Origin: JAXGPX01 sp040766745
Lineage (GTDB): Bacteria > Bacillota > Sulfobacillia > Fermentithermobacillales > Fermentithermobacillaceae
Direction of reading: 5' to 3'
DNA length: 64,000 nt
NCBI GenBank assembly: GCA_040766745.1
Contig: JAXGPX010000003.1
Location: forward strand, 62,001 to 126,000
Under the pieces are notes generated by a model. It did not search any database, was not told the DNA's origin, and worked only from the letters and a program-made list of their open reading frames with translations. Made by a program: the position numbers and the translations under genes. Every line of letters starts with the position of its first letter. Positions within the stretch are counted from its first letter, which is position 1. This document shows positions 45,594-54,547 of this stretch, one piece after another.

Positions 45594-46967
45594 CTAAACC
45601 GGCTCAAAACGCCCTGTGAAAAATCTTAATACAGGCGGCTCATACACCCATTTGAGCCCGCTGATTTCACTGCGCTTCTTATACAGGTTAGCAACTGAAT
45701 TGGCAACATAGTCCAGATGGGCATTGGTGTACACACGCCTTGGGATGGTCAACCTGACCAGCTCCAGTTTTGGGCAATAGTCCTTTCCATCCTTGTCTCT
45801 CCCTGCTGAGATAATGCCCCGTTCCATACCCCTAACCCCTGAATCCTCGTAGATTGCCGCAGCCAGCGCAAGAGCCGGGAACTTATCTTGAGTAATGTGG
45901 GGCAGAAACGCCTTGGCATCCAGAAACACTGCATGGCCGCCCACCGGTTTGACAATAGGAATCCCTGATTCAATGAGTTTCTCGCCCAGGTAGCGGACCT
46001 GCTCTACCCTGTGCCTAATATAGTCGAAGTTGACCGCTTCACGAAGGCCGATGGCAAAGGCTTCCATGTCCCTTCCTGTCATACCGCCGTAACTTGGCAT
46101 TCCTTCATAAACCACAACCATGCCTGTTGCCCTGCGGTATAGATCCTCTTCGTTCATAGCCAAAAATCCACCCATGTTCACTATGCCGTCTTTCTTACCG
46201 CTCATAGTACACCCATCGGCATACGAGAACATCTCTTTCACTATTTCGGCAATAGACGTATCCTTGTATTCCGGTTCACGGATCTTGATAAAATAGGCGT
46301 TTTCAACACAGCGTGTGGCATCGAATATTACCCTTATTCCGTACTTCTTTGAAAGGTTATAAACATCCCTGAGATTCGTCATGCTTACAGGCTGGCCTCC
46401 GGCCATGTTTACAGTAACGCCCACAGTTATATAAGGAATCTTCTCAGGGCCCACTTTCTTGATTAGATTCTCATACTTCTCAAGGTCGACGTCACCTTTG
46501 AAGGCAATATCGTCCCTGGCCGGATCATGGGCTTCATACCGAATTACATCCACAAAAGTACCGCCGTTCATTTCTTGGTGGGCTCTGGTAGTTGTAAAGT
46601 ACATATTTCCCGGTATGTATGTGCCCGGTGTAACCAGTAACTGGGAAATAAGGTTCTCGGCGCCTCGTCCCTGGTGGGTGGGGACAACATACTTGAAACC
46701 GAAAAGTTCCCTGACTGTCTCCTCAAGATGCAACCAGTTTTCACTGCCTGCATAAGCCTCATCGCCAAGCATAAGGCCTGCCCACTGGTAATGGCTCATT
46801 GCGTTTGTTCCGCTGTCTGTAAGAAGGTCAATATACACATCACGAGACTTAAGCAAAAACGTATTGTAACCTGCTTCTTTGATTTTCTCGGCCCTTTGCT
46901 CTCTGGATAGAAGGCTTATTGGCTCAACCATCTTGATTTTGTACGGCTCTGGTAGGTACTTAACCAT
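45594..46967 (-). CDS. tpl: Tyrosine phenol-lyase
   Basis: The 457-residue PLP enzyme aligns along its length with tyrosine phenol-lyase: YNTFLLKSRDVYIDLLTDSGTNAMS, VPTHQGRGAENL, NMYFTTTRAHQE, the PLP lysine in SYADGCTMSGKKD, VRGMERGIISAGR and the C-terminal RFFTGRF. The Arg in MERGIIS and the Phe in RFFT are tyrosine phenol-lyase residues; tryptophanase has E-I-G-S and HFT there. It splits tyrosine to phenol, pyruvate and ammonia. GGAGGG lies 11 bases before the ATG at 46967, which matches the family length; the frame is open to 47039. A sigma-54 promoter lies upstream. Confidence 0.9.
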   Translation of the reverse strand: MVKYLPEPYKIKMVEPISLLSREQRAEKIKEAGYNTFLLKSRDVYIDLLTDSGTNAMSHYQWAGLMLGDEAYAGSENWLHLEETVRELFGFKYVVPTHQGRGAENLISQLLVTPGTYIPGNMYFTTTRAHQEMNGGTFVDVIRYEAHDPARDDIAFKGDVDLEKYENLIKKVGPEKIPYITVGVTVNMAGGQPVSMTNLRDVYNLSKKYGIRVIFDATRCVENAYFIKIREPEYKDTSIAEIVKEMFSYADGCTMSGKKDGIVNMGGFLAMNEEDLYRRATGMVVVYEGMPSYGGMTGRDMEAFAIGLREAVNFDYIRHRVEQVRYLGEKLIESGIPIVKPVGGHAVFLDAKAFLPHITQDKFPALALAAAIYEDSGVRGMERGIISAGRDKDGKDYCPKLELVRLTIPRRVYTNAHLDYVANSVANLYKKRSEISGLKWVYEPPVLRFFTGRFEPV

Positions 46968-47033
46968 ATCTGCGATTTCCCTCCATACACTCATTATAGA
47001 AGCCTCGCTCAAACACCACCTCACGCTCTTGTT

Positions 47034-47050
47034 ATGCAATAATCGTGCCG
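47034..47050 (-). promoter_or_regulatory. Sigma-54 promoter of tpl
   Basis: On the minus strand CGGCACG (-24; 47044-47050) and TTGCAT (-12; 47034-47039) match the consensus with exactly ten bases between GG and GC. The adjacent divergent gene encodes a sigma-54 activator with GAFTGA, which fits activated transcription of tpl. Confidence 0.75.
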
Positions 47051-47308
47051 CGGAACCGGGCAGGTATTGCTGATTGTGTATTCTGACCGTTATGCTACCG
47101 TGCCGGTATCATTCTGAAATGCATTCCCACTGCTTACAAAGGTTTTATGATAAGCAGCGTTCAAGGAAACAAAGACTGTACTCGGACGAAGATTCACGGG
47201 CCGGAGTGAAAACTCAGACTTGTCGGAGTAGGCAGAAGGAATTGGGCCAATGAATCTCGTAAACATCTTGTACATACGTAAACTTTCGCAACAGACCGGC
47301 CCAGTCTC

Positions 47309-47325
47309 TGTAAATGATCTTTACA
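47309..47325. promoter_or_regulatory. TyrR-box-like inverted repeat
   Basis: TGTAAATGATCTTTACA has the arms of the E. coli TyrR box (TGTAAA-N6-TTTACA) but a five-base spacer. It lies about 50 bp before the TyrR-like start and about 260 bp upstream of the tpl sigma-54 promoter, a usual distance for an enhancer site. It could serve both genes. Confidence 0.5.
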
Positions 47326-47375
47326 ATACAGCAATACCAATGTATCTCACCTAAAGAAGAACCGGAGTGATGTCA

Positions 47376-49061
47376 GTGAAGGCAACCCGGCAAATCAAGC
47401 GAATCAGGTTCACAGGTGCTCAAAATCGCGTTGGGATGATCTACGACATTTTGAAGTCCGTAGGCAAGTACGGAATCAATGTTCTCAATATTGAAGTAAA
47501 TCCCCCCCACATATATTTCAAGGTAGAGTGGCCCCAGGAACTTGCCTGGCATCCGCTGGTAAGCCGCCTGGGCAAAGAAGTAAGAGGCATAGGGGAATTG
47601 GTTGAAGTTGACATAATGGAGTACGAGAAGAAAGAGAAGGCCCTGGATATTATCGGCGATAACATCAGCGAAGGTATACTGGTTGTTGATCAGTCAGGAC
47701 ACATCACATACTCGAGCAAGAAGGCAAGGGAGATCCTTGGAATTTCACCCGGTGAGCAGCCAGACCTATCCACCCTTTTAAGAAGCAGGCAGCTTGAGCC
47801 CCGCCTCCCTATTGATGAAGACAGAGACAATGTTGAAGTATCCATCACTTGGCAGGGTAAAAGCACCAGGGTTGTGACAAGCATTCGAACAATCACAAAC
47901 GAGGAAGGGATTCCTGCCGGAGCACTCATTATCTTCAGAGAGCTAGACGACGTACGCCAACTCATTCAGTCTGTAAGTGGGCCTGCCCTTGTAGATTTCG
48001 ATGACATTATCGGAAACAGCCAGGTGTTTACCAATGCAATCAACCTGGCAAAGACAGTTGCGCCGACTAATATGAGTGTAATATTGCGAGGAGAAAGCGG
48101 CACAGGAAAAGAACTCTTTGCAAGGGCAATTCACAAGAATTCGGCCAGAGCCAAAGGGCCCTTCGTTGCAGTAAACTGCGCTGCCATCCCCGATTCCCTC
48201 CTTGAAAGCGAGTTTTTTGGATATGAGCGCGGAGCCTTTACCGGGGCCTCATCAGGGGGAAAACAAGGCTTATTTGAGCTTGCAACCCACGGATCTTTGT
48301 TTCTGGATGAAGTCGGGGACCTGTCTCCGCCTCTGCAAGCCAAAATCCTCAGGGCAATCCAAGAACAAAGGATACGCCGGGTAGGAGGCCGCCAGGAAAT
48401 CAAAATCGACATCAGGATTATCTCTGCCACAAACAAGGACCTTGAAACAATGGTTTCTGAGGGTACGTTTAGAGAAGACCTGTTCTACAGGCTTAACGTC
48501 ATTCCTATTTGGATTCCTCCCCTGTCTGACCGTAGAGAAGATATTCCGATACTTGCCAGGCATTTCTTGAATACCCTAGCCAGAGAACTGGGTAAGCCGG
48601 AACTTGCCTTGACTGAAGATGCTGAAAATAAGCTTGCTAGCCATAAATGGCCTGGCAATGTAAGAGAACTTCAGAACGTCATTCAAAGGGCCGCGGTCCT
48701 GGCCAATGACAAGGTTGATTCAACAAGTCTCATAATCGAGGGCCTATCATCGCCACCTCTTGAGTATGGCTCTGCACGACTTGCGGGTTACCGGCAAAAA
48801 CCTGCAGCAGGCCCTGAACCACTTTCAGATAACCAGGCCGATTCGCCTGATAGGTTCCGGGAAACATTCGCTGATAGGCTGGCTGAAATGCTGCCACAGA
48901 GCCTGCCAGTAGACTTGCCTGGGCTGATCCAGGAAATCGAAAAACACTACCTTAAGCAAGCACACAGCAAGTTCTCATCTTCCAGGGAAATCGGAAAATT
49001 CCTGGGAATCTCCCATACTGCAGCAATAAACAAGATGAAGAGGTTTGGAATCAGGAGCTGA
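47376..49061 (+). CDS. TyrR-like sigma-54-dependent activator
   Basis: The protein has the TyrR layout: ACT domain (about 1-75), PAS domain (about 85-190), AAA+ domain with Walker A GESGTGKE, the sigma-54 contact loop GAFTGA and Walker B GSLFLDEVGD, and a C-terminal TyrR-type helix-turn-helix (SREIGKFLGISHTAAINKMKRFGI). The ACT domain should sense tyrosine or a related aromatic amino acid. CCGGAG lies eight bases before the GTG at 47376; the ATG at 47370 and GTG at 47367 are too close to it. Unlike E. coli TyrR, GAFTGA is intact, so it should drive sigma-54. It is divergent from tpl and converges on tadC with a 2-bp gap. Confidence 0.9.
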   Translation: MKATRQIKRIRFTGAQNRVGMIYDILKSVGKYGINVLNIEVNPPHIYFKVEWPQELAWHPLVSRLGKEVRGIGELVEVDIMEYEKKEKALDIIGDNISEGILVVDQSGHITYSSKKAREILGISPGEQPDLSTLLRSRQLEPRLPIDEDRDNVEVSITWQGKSTRVVTSIRTITNEEGIPAGALIIFRELDDVRQLIQSVSGPALVDFDDIIGNSQVFTNAINLAKTVAPTNMSVILRGESGTGKELFARAIHKNSARAKGPFVAVNCAAIPDSLLESEFFGYERGAFTGASSGGKQGLFELATHGSLFLDEVGDLSPPLQAKILRAIQEQRIRRVGGRQEIKIDIRIISATNKDLETMVSEGTFREDLFYRLNVIPIWIPPLSDRREDIPILARHFLNTLARELGKPELALTEDAENKLASHKWPGNVRELQNVIQRAAVLANDKVDSTSLIIEGLSSPPLEYGSARLAGYRQKPAAGPEPLSDNQADSPDRFRETFADRLAEMLPQSLPVDLPGLIQEIEKHYLKQAHSKFSSSREIGKFLGISHTAAINKMKRFGIRS

Positions 49062-49063
49062 AG

Positions 49064-50005
49064 TCACTGGCCTGCCAAACTTACAAGTATGTTGAGAATG
49101 GCCGGGCCCAAAACGACAATGAAAATCGACGGAAAGATAAAGAATATCAGGGGAAACAGCATCTTTACAGGAGCCTTCATGGCCTGTTCCTCGATATGCT
49201 GCTGCCTCTTATCTCTAAGGAGATCAGATTGAATATTCAGCACTTGGGCCATTCCTACCCCAAGCTGCTCAGCCTGCAAAACAGCATTTACCAAGAATGA
49301 CAGCTCATCAATGCCAACACGCTCAGCCATATCTCGAAGGGCTTCTTTCCGGTTCTTACCCAGCTGGATTTCTTTGATGGCACGGCCGAATTCATCTCCT
49401 GCCACACCTTTAAACTTCTCTACAACCTTCATCAATCCCAGATCGAAACTTAGGCCTGCTTCAAGGCATACAACAAGAAAATCCATAATGTCTGGGAGGC
49501 TCTGCCGGATCTCCTTCTGCCTCTGGCTCACTTTTCTGGATAACCAGAGCCAGGGGGCATACGATCCCACCACTGCCATTAGAACAGGTAAAAGAACGGA
49601 TCTTGCCCCTTTCACCTTCGAAACGCCGGCCAATGAAGTTCCGGCCATAAGCCCTGCAAGGCCTGTAATTGCCTGTATAGTAAGGAAATCGCCACCCTTA
49701 AGATTGCGTGGCGAACCTGCCTTGATAAGTCTCTCTTCGATTTTCTTAAGAGCTTTTGCCGGGGTAGCCTGCCCCACCCTGCCCGCAATCCACTTAAGTC
49801 CAGGTTTCACAGTCCTCTCAAAAAGCGGCAGCCGCAGCACATCGTCGTCATCTTCTTCTGGCAATGAATCCATGGCTCCTATTTCAGAAAGCCTCTCAGC
49901 AACTACAAAACGCCGCTTACCTGCCGCTAGCCGGACGAATGTCAGCACTGAATAGGAGAACATGGCAGCAAGCGCCGCAATGGCATAGTCCCTTTCATAC
50001 ATCAA
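49064..50005 (-). CDS. tadC: TadC, Flp pilus inner-membrane platform protein
   Basis: The 313-residue protein has a T2SSF domain and about four helices (two near the N-terminus, two at the C-terminus). The GDEFGRAIKEIQLGKNRKEALRDMAERVGIDELSFLVNAVLQAEQLGVG segment is typical of TadC. With TadB it forms the membrane platform that the TadA ATPase drives to assemble Flp pili. It overlaps tadB by 11 bp and is the last gene of the operon. Confidence 0.9.
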   Translation of the reverse strand: MMYERDYAIAALAAMFSYSVLTFVRLAAGKRRFVVAERLSEIGAMDSLPEEDDDDVLRLPLFERTVKPGLKWIAGRVGQATPAKALKKIEERLIKAGSPRNLKGGDFLTIQAITGLAGLMAGTSLAGVSKVKGARSVLLPVLMAVVGSYAPWLWLSRKVSQRQKEIRQSLPDIMDFLVVCLEAGLSFDLGLMKVVEKFKGVAGDEFGRAIKEIQLGKNRKEALRDMAERVGIDELSFLVNAVLQAEQLGVGMAQVLNIQSDLLRDKRQQHIEEQAMKAPVKMLFPLIFFIFPSIFIVVLGPAILNILVSLAGQ

Positions 50006-50990
50006 TATTCACCACTTTCCTTACAACAAACACGCCAATTGCAAGTAAAGCGCCGCCCCCTGCAAGCATGGCAAGGCCAATGGGATGAGTTAGCATAACC
50101 CCGCCAAACTCGGGATAAGCGCCAAAAACAAGGGCCCCAAGAGCAAAGGGAAGCACCGTTACCACCAATGCCGATATCCTGCCCTGAGCCGTTGCGACCT
50201 TTATTCGAGCCCTGGTTTTGAATCGCTTGTCTATTGTAGATGCTATGTTGTCAAGGACTCTTGCAAGGTTTCCACCTACCTGCCTCTGAATAAGAACTCC
50301 TGTAACGGCCAATTCAAGGTCCTTGCTGTCTACTCTGTTCACCATATTTTCAAGGGCGTCTTCTAGTGAAAGGCCCATCCTGCATTCTTTAACCAGCTTG
50401 CCGAACTCTGTGCCAAGAGGAGGATCAAGTTCTCTCATAACTAATTCCAACCCTTGCATGAAACTGTGCCCTGCTCTAAGTGAGTTGGCTATCATCACCA
50501 AGGCGTTTAGGAGCTGGCCTTCGATCAGGCTTGACCTTCTACTCTTCATCAGCATTATCCACAGGCGGGGCACAGCCGAGCCTCCGACACCCAGAGCCAG
50601 GGCAAACAAAAGGTTCCGGAAAATGAGCAATCCAAGGAGGCAGCCGGCAATTGCCAGGCATACACCCAGGCCCACCGCTTCCTCAGGTTTAAGTGGAAGT
50701 CCTGCCTTTACCAGGTCCAGTTTGAGACGTTCCATATACCTGTGCCCCATGAAACCAGGCAATCTGAAGATTGGCAGCTTAAATCTTCTGCCCTTAGAGC
50801 CGGGCCTTGAAACCGGGCGTCCTGAATCTTCAGAAGGAACCGGAACGTTCACTGATCCGTAATCCTTATCTAGGCCGCCCAAAGCAGCAAGGCGCTCTTC
50901 TACGTGCCTGCTCTTCCTAGTGAAGACGTATCTGAGGCCGTTAAGAAGGAGGGCAACTAGAACTGCCGATAGAGCTGAAATAGTATACAA
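49995..50990 (-). CDS. tadB: TadB, Flp pilus inner-membrane platform protein
   Basis: The 331-residue T2SSF-domain protein has a similar helix pattern to TadC and the segments RAGHSFMQGLELV, PLGTEFGKLVKECRMGLSLEDALENMVNRVDSKDLELAVTGVLIQRQVGGNLARVLD. It pairs with TadC. A linker rich in Pro/Ser/Gly (residues about 45-65) follows the first helix. Confidence 0.9.
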   Translation of the reverse strand: MYTISALSAVLVALLLNGLRYVFTRKSRHVEERLAALGGLDKDYGSVNVPVPSEDSGRPVSRPGSKGRRFKLPIFRLPGFMGHRYMERLKLDLVKAGLPLKPEEAVGLGVCLAIAGCLLGLLIFRNLLFALALGVGGSAVPRLWIMLMKSRRSSLIEGQLLNALVMIANSLRAGHSFMQGLELVMRELDPPLGTEFGKLVKECRMGLSLEDALENMVNRVDSKDLELAVTGVLIQRQVGGNLARVLDNIASTIDKRFKTRARIKVATAQGRISALVVTVLPFALGALVFGAYPEFGGVMLTHPIGLAMLAGGGALLAIGVFVVRKVVNIDV

Positions 50991-51081
50991 TGGCTGTATT
51001 TCGCCTACCCCCTATTAGCAACATTATTCTTAGTATGTCTCCATATTATGTCAACCCACAATGCTATGCCGTAAACACCGG

Positions 51082-52440
51082 CTATACGAAAAGGTCTCTG
51101 GGAATATGAACTCCACTGGTATTGAGCCTGGATAAGCACTTGGGAATAACCCCTGTTGCTTTGAATGTACCCATTACCTTCCCGTCTTCTCCTATGCCTT
51201 GTTCTTCAAACACAAACATATCTTGCAGGGTGATTATGTCACCCTCCATGCCTGCCACTTCCATAATCGCCGTAATCTTTCGGCTGCCGTCCTTGAAACG
51301 AGCCTGGTAGACTATAAGATCAATGGCAGACGCAATCTGATCCCTGATTGCCTTGACAGGAAGGTCCATTCCAGCCATAAGTACCATAGTCTCAAGACGT
51401 GACAGGATATCTCTAGGTGAGTTTGCGTGTGCCGTGGTAAGAGACCCATCGTGGCCTGTGTTCATGGCCTGCAGCATATCAAGGGCCTCGCCTCCTCGAA
51501 CCTCGCCTACAACTATCCGGTCAGGGCGCATCCTAAGAGAGTTTATTACAAGATCCCTGATACTTATTCTGCCCTTCCCTTCTACGTTGACAGGACGCGA
51601 TTCAAGCCTGACTACATGGTCTTGCTGAAGGCTCAATTCGGCTGCGTCTTCGATTGTGATAATCCTCTCATTACTGGGAATCAGTGATGACAAAACATTA
51701 AGGGTAGTGGTTTTGCCGCTTCCTGTCCCGCCTCCTACAACAATATTAAGTCTCCCTTCCACACAAGCCCTTAAGAACATCGCCATATTGGTAGAGAGGG
51801 TCCCAAAACGGATGAGATCCGCCATCGATAGAGGTGTTGCCGAAAACTTCCTTATGGTCAATACAGGCCCTGTTAGGGAAACAGGCGGAATTGTGGCGTT
51901 GAAACGAGAACCATCTGGTAACCGGCCATCAACCATAGGCGAACTCTCGTCAATGCGTTTTCCCAACGGGGCAACAATCCTGTCGATCAGGTGCATTACA
52001 TGGTCATCATCACCAAACGCGACATCGGTTATCTCAATTTTCCCCTTGCGCTCAACGTAAACTTGGTCAAACCCGTTGACCATGATCTCATTTACTTCAT
52101 CGTCTGCGAGCAAAGGAGTGATCGGGCCATATCCTGCAATCTCACTGACTACTTCCCTGACCATACGGAGGGACTCAGCCCTGGAGAAGGTAACATCCAT
52201 AGCCTGAAGAGTTTTGTCTACAAGACTGCTTACTTCTTTTTGAAGATACGCGTCCCGGTCTGTCCCCGACATTCTTTCCATAATATCAACATCAAGTACA
52301 TCAACTGCCTCCTGCATGGCCCGGTCTTTTACTTGACGCCAAAGCACCTGTCTAGCAGAGGCCACAGGGGCAATGTTTACTTGGTCTTCGACCGGTTGAG
52401 GCCGGGTAATTGCTTGCAGCCTGCTCTGCAATAGGGACAT
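51082..52440 (-). CDS. tadA: TadA/CpaF pilus-assembly ATPase
   Basis: The 452-residue secretion ATPase has an N-terminal helical domain, the Asp box ITIEDAAEL, Walker A GGGTGSGKTT (about residue 245), a Walker B-like RIVVGEVRGGEALDMLQAMNTGHDGS, and His-box residues in LTTAHANS. It powers Flp pilin polymerisation from the cytoplasmic side of the TadBC platform. Confidence 0.95.
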   Translation of the reverse strand: MSLLQSRLQAITRPQPVEDQVNIAPVASARQVLWRQVKDRAMQEAVDVLDVDIMERMSGTDRDAYLQKEVSSLVDKTLQAMDVTFSRAESLRMVREVVSEIAGYGPITPLLADDEVNEIMVNGFDQVYVERKGKIEITDVAFGDDDHVMHLIDRIVAPLGKRIDESSPMVDGRLPDGSRFNATIPPVSLTGPVLTIRKFSATPLSMADLIRFGTLSTNMAMFLRACVEGRLNIVVGGGTGSGKTTTLNVLSSLIPSNERIITIEDAAELSLQQDHVVRLESRPVNVEGKGRISIRDLVINSLRMRPDRIVVGEVRGGEALDMLQAMNTGHDGSLTTAHANSPRDILSRLETMVLMAGMDLPVKAIRDQIASAIDLIVYQARFKDGSRKITAIMEVAGMEGDIITLQDMFVFEEQGIGEDGKVMGTFKATGVIPKCLSRLNTSGVHIPRDLFV

Positions 52441-52491
52441 CTGCCTAACTACCCCCTTTGTTCGGTAATGCAGGTACTGGTAAGATCAACA

Positions 52492-53700
52492 TCACTTCAG
52501 AAGTTCTCCGGTATGCTGCCACCCCAGTATTTGGGGTGCTGTCGCCTGTACTTCATGAAACCCTTCTTCGTCAACGATTTTGCGTGCAAGTTCTTCAAAA
52601 CGTCTGCCTATCTGAGAATGTTTAGCCATGCTGTAGAGTGGTTTCCCCATGTTCACCGCATCAATGGATACCTTGTCGTTACAAGGTATTACGCACTCAA
52701 CAGACATTCCAAGTTCATTCTCTATGTCCTTTATCTTAAGCCCTCCTGAATATCCCGCCCTGTTCACAACTACCCTAGCCTTTGACCCCATTGATAACCG
52801 CTGAAGCAAATCCAAACACTGTTTTAGGTTCTGTACAGAAGCCAGGTCAAGAGTAGTCACTATCAATATGTCATCTGCAGCCTCAAGAGCCGGAATGAGG
52901 GTATCGTGGATATATGACGGAGCGTCAATAACCACGTAATTGAAAACCTCAGACAGGAGAGACAAGATGTTCTCAATGTGCTGCGCCTGAATAAACCCGA
53001 CGAAATCCGGGTTGACAGGAGCCGAGAGAATCTTGAGACCCGAAGAATGTTGTGCGCAATAACTGTCGATCAATTCCTTGTCTAAAGAATCAATATCGTC
53101 TACAAGATCCTTGATTGATCGTTTCCAGGAGACCCCCGCCATAAGGGCAAGATTCCCGGAACACAGATCAAGATCTACTGCTACTGCACGCTTTTCCGTC
53201 ATCTGCCCGATAACGAGGGCAAGGTTCAGAGCAATTGTTGTCTTTCCTACGCCGCCTTTGGTGCTGAATACTGTTATGGTCTTGAATTGCGAATTGTCCC
53301 TCTTTCCTGCAGAAAACGAAGCACGTTTTGAATTTTGCCTAAGAACCCGCTGTATTGCCCGGTTTAGCCTCTGGTCATCAACAGGAAGGGTTATAACATC
53401 CTTAGCACCGATCTGCAAAGCTAGGTGCAACACCTTTTTTGAATCTGAATTAGTCAAGAGCACCAGGCTGGACGTTGGGAACGAGAGAGCAAACCTCTCG
53501 GCTAATGCAGGCCCGATATCTCCGGGGAGGTCCACGTTGAACATTATCAACTCTGGTTTGAACCGCTCAGCAATGGTGAAGCCAATGTCTGGATCGCCGG
53601 TAGCCCCTACAACATTCACTTCAGGCAAGTTCTCTAGTCTAATCTTCAGGGCAGGCGCCTGAATATGGTCTATTATCACAACATTGGCTTTATCCACCAA
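52492..53700 (-). CDS. tadZ: TadZ/CpaE, MinD-like pilus localisation ATPase
   Basis: The 402-residue protein has an N-terminal atypical receiver domain (about 1-120; VVIIDHIQA, LIMFNVDLP) and a MinD/ParA-type ATPase domain with the deviant Walker A STKGGVGKTT (about residue 150). In the Tad system it recruits the assembly machine to a cell site. The receiver lacks a clear phosphorylation Asp pair. It follows cpaB by 80 bp. Confidence 0.92.
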   Translation of the reverse strand: MVDKANVVIIDHIQAPALKIRLENLPEVNVVGATGDPDIGFTIAERFKPELIMFNVDLPGDIGPALAERFALSFPTSSLVLLTNSDSKKVLHLALQIGAKDVITLPVDDQRLNRAIQRVLRQNSKRASFSAGKRDNSQFKTITVFSTKGGVGKTTIALNLALVIGQMTEKRAVAVDLDLCSGNLALMAGVSWKRSIKDLVDDIDSLDKELIDSYCAQHSSGLKILSAPVNPDFVGFIQAQHIENILSLLSEVFNYVVIDAPSYIHDTLIPALEAADDILIVTTLDLASVQNLKQCLDLLQRLSMGSKARVVVNRAGYSGGLKIKDIENELGMSVECVIPCNDKVSIDAVNMGKPLYSMAKHSQIGRRFEELARKIVDEEGFHEVQATAPQILGWQHTGELLK

Positions 53701-53780
53701 AGATCCACCTTCCTTGCATGTATGTCAAGTAGTTCTGTTACTATTTGGCACGCGGTTTTCCCCTACCGCAGTACTGCTGT

Positions 53781-54491
53781 TCAACGGGGCACTCTCGACA
53801 TGGCATTAATGCCTACCTGTGGCAAAGCCAGAGTTCCTCCCTGGCCCGCAGGCCTAAGAGTAAGTTTGATCCTGCCTACGCTTTCACTCAAAGCCACAAG
53901 CTGCGCATCTTCTGGCTTCACTGCCAGGGTGACTTCGTCATAGGCCTGCACTTCTTCTTTCTTGTCGAGATCTGTGCCTACTGCGAGCACCAACACATTC
54001 TGAAGCAACGTAACCACAGATACGTTGCTAGAATTTGAATCCTCTTTATAGGCGACCAGGACATCTACGCAGTGCCCTGGTTTTATATGTCCTCCCACTC
54101 CTGACACAGGATTTACGGCTATTGTAATAGCCCGAAATCCGTCTGGAATCTTATACGGAAGTTCCTTGATGTTGCCCTCGGTAATAAGATGGCCGCTCAA
54201 TATCGCTTGATCGGGCAAAATGTCAACTCCGGCAAATTGATTAAGCACGTCCTTCCTGTCCTTGACTGCCATTGGATGAACATACTTCGCCGGGAGTTGG
54301 GAAGTCTTAATCATATCCTGGGTAATCCTAGAACCCACTGGAATTCTTACCCGAGCCACTACGATTTCAGTCAGGGGCTCAGGCTGAGAAACTTTTTGAA
54401 CTTCCAGAAGATACTGGTATACCAAAACACCCAGTAGTACAGATATCAGCAAAGTGGCTATTGCCCAAAACCGTAACCGGGATTTCACCAT
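53781..54491 (-). CDS. cpaB: CpaB/RcpC, SAF-domain pilus assembly protein
   Basis: The 236-residue protein has one N-terminal helix (about 8-26), a SAF domain (about 43-105, VARVRIPVGSRITQDMIKTSQLPAKYV) and the RcpC-like C-terminal domain with AITIAVNPVSGVGGHIKPGHCVDVLV. It is anchored outside the membrane and helps pilus assembly. In diderms it joins the secretin; here there is no secretin gene, so its role must be in the wall. Confidence 0.9.
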   Translation of the reverse strand: MVKSRLRFWAIATLLISVLLGVLVYQYLLEVQKVSQPEPLTEIVVARVRIPVGSRITQDMIKTSQLPAKYVHPMAVKDRKDVLNQFAGVDILPDQAILSGHLITEGNIKELPYKIPDGFRAITIAVNPVSGVGGHIKPGHCVDVLVAYKEDSNSSNVSVVTLLQNVLVLAVGTDLDKKEEVQAYDEVTLAVKPEDAQLVALSESVGRIKLTLRPAGQGGTLALPQVGINAMSRVPR

Positions 54492-54547
54492 AAACTATCC
54501 CTCATTCTCCAGCAAATTGGTGCTGCCTCCAGGTGGCCCCTTGCCCT

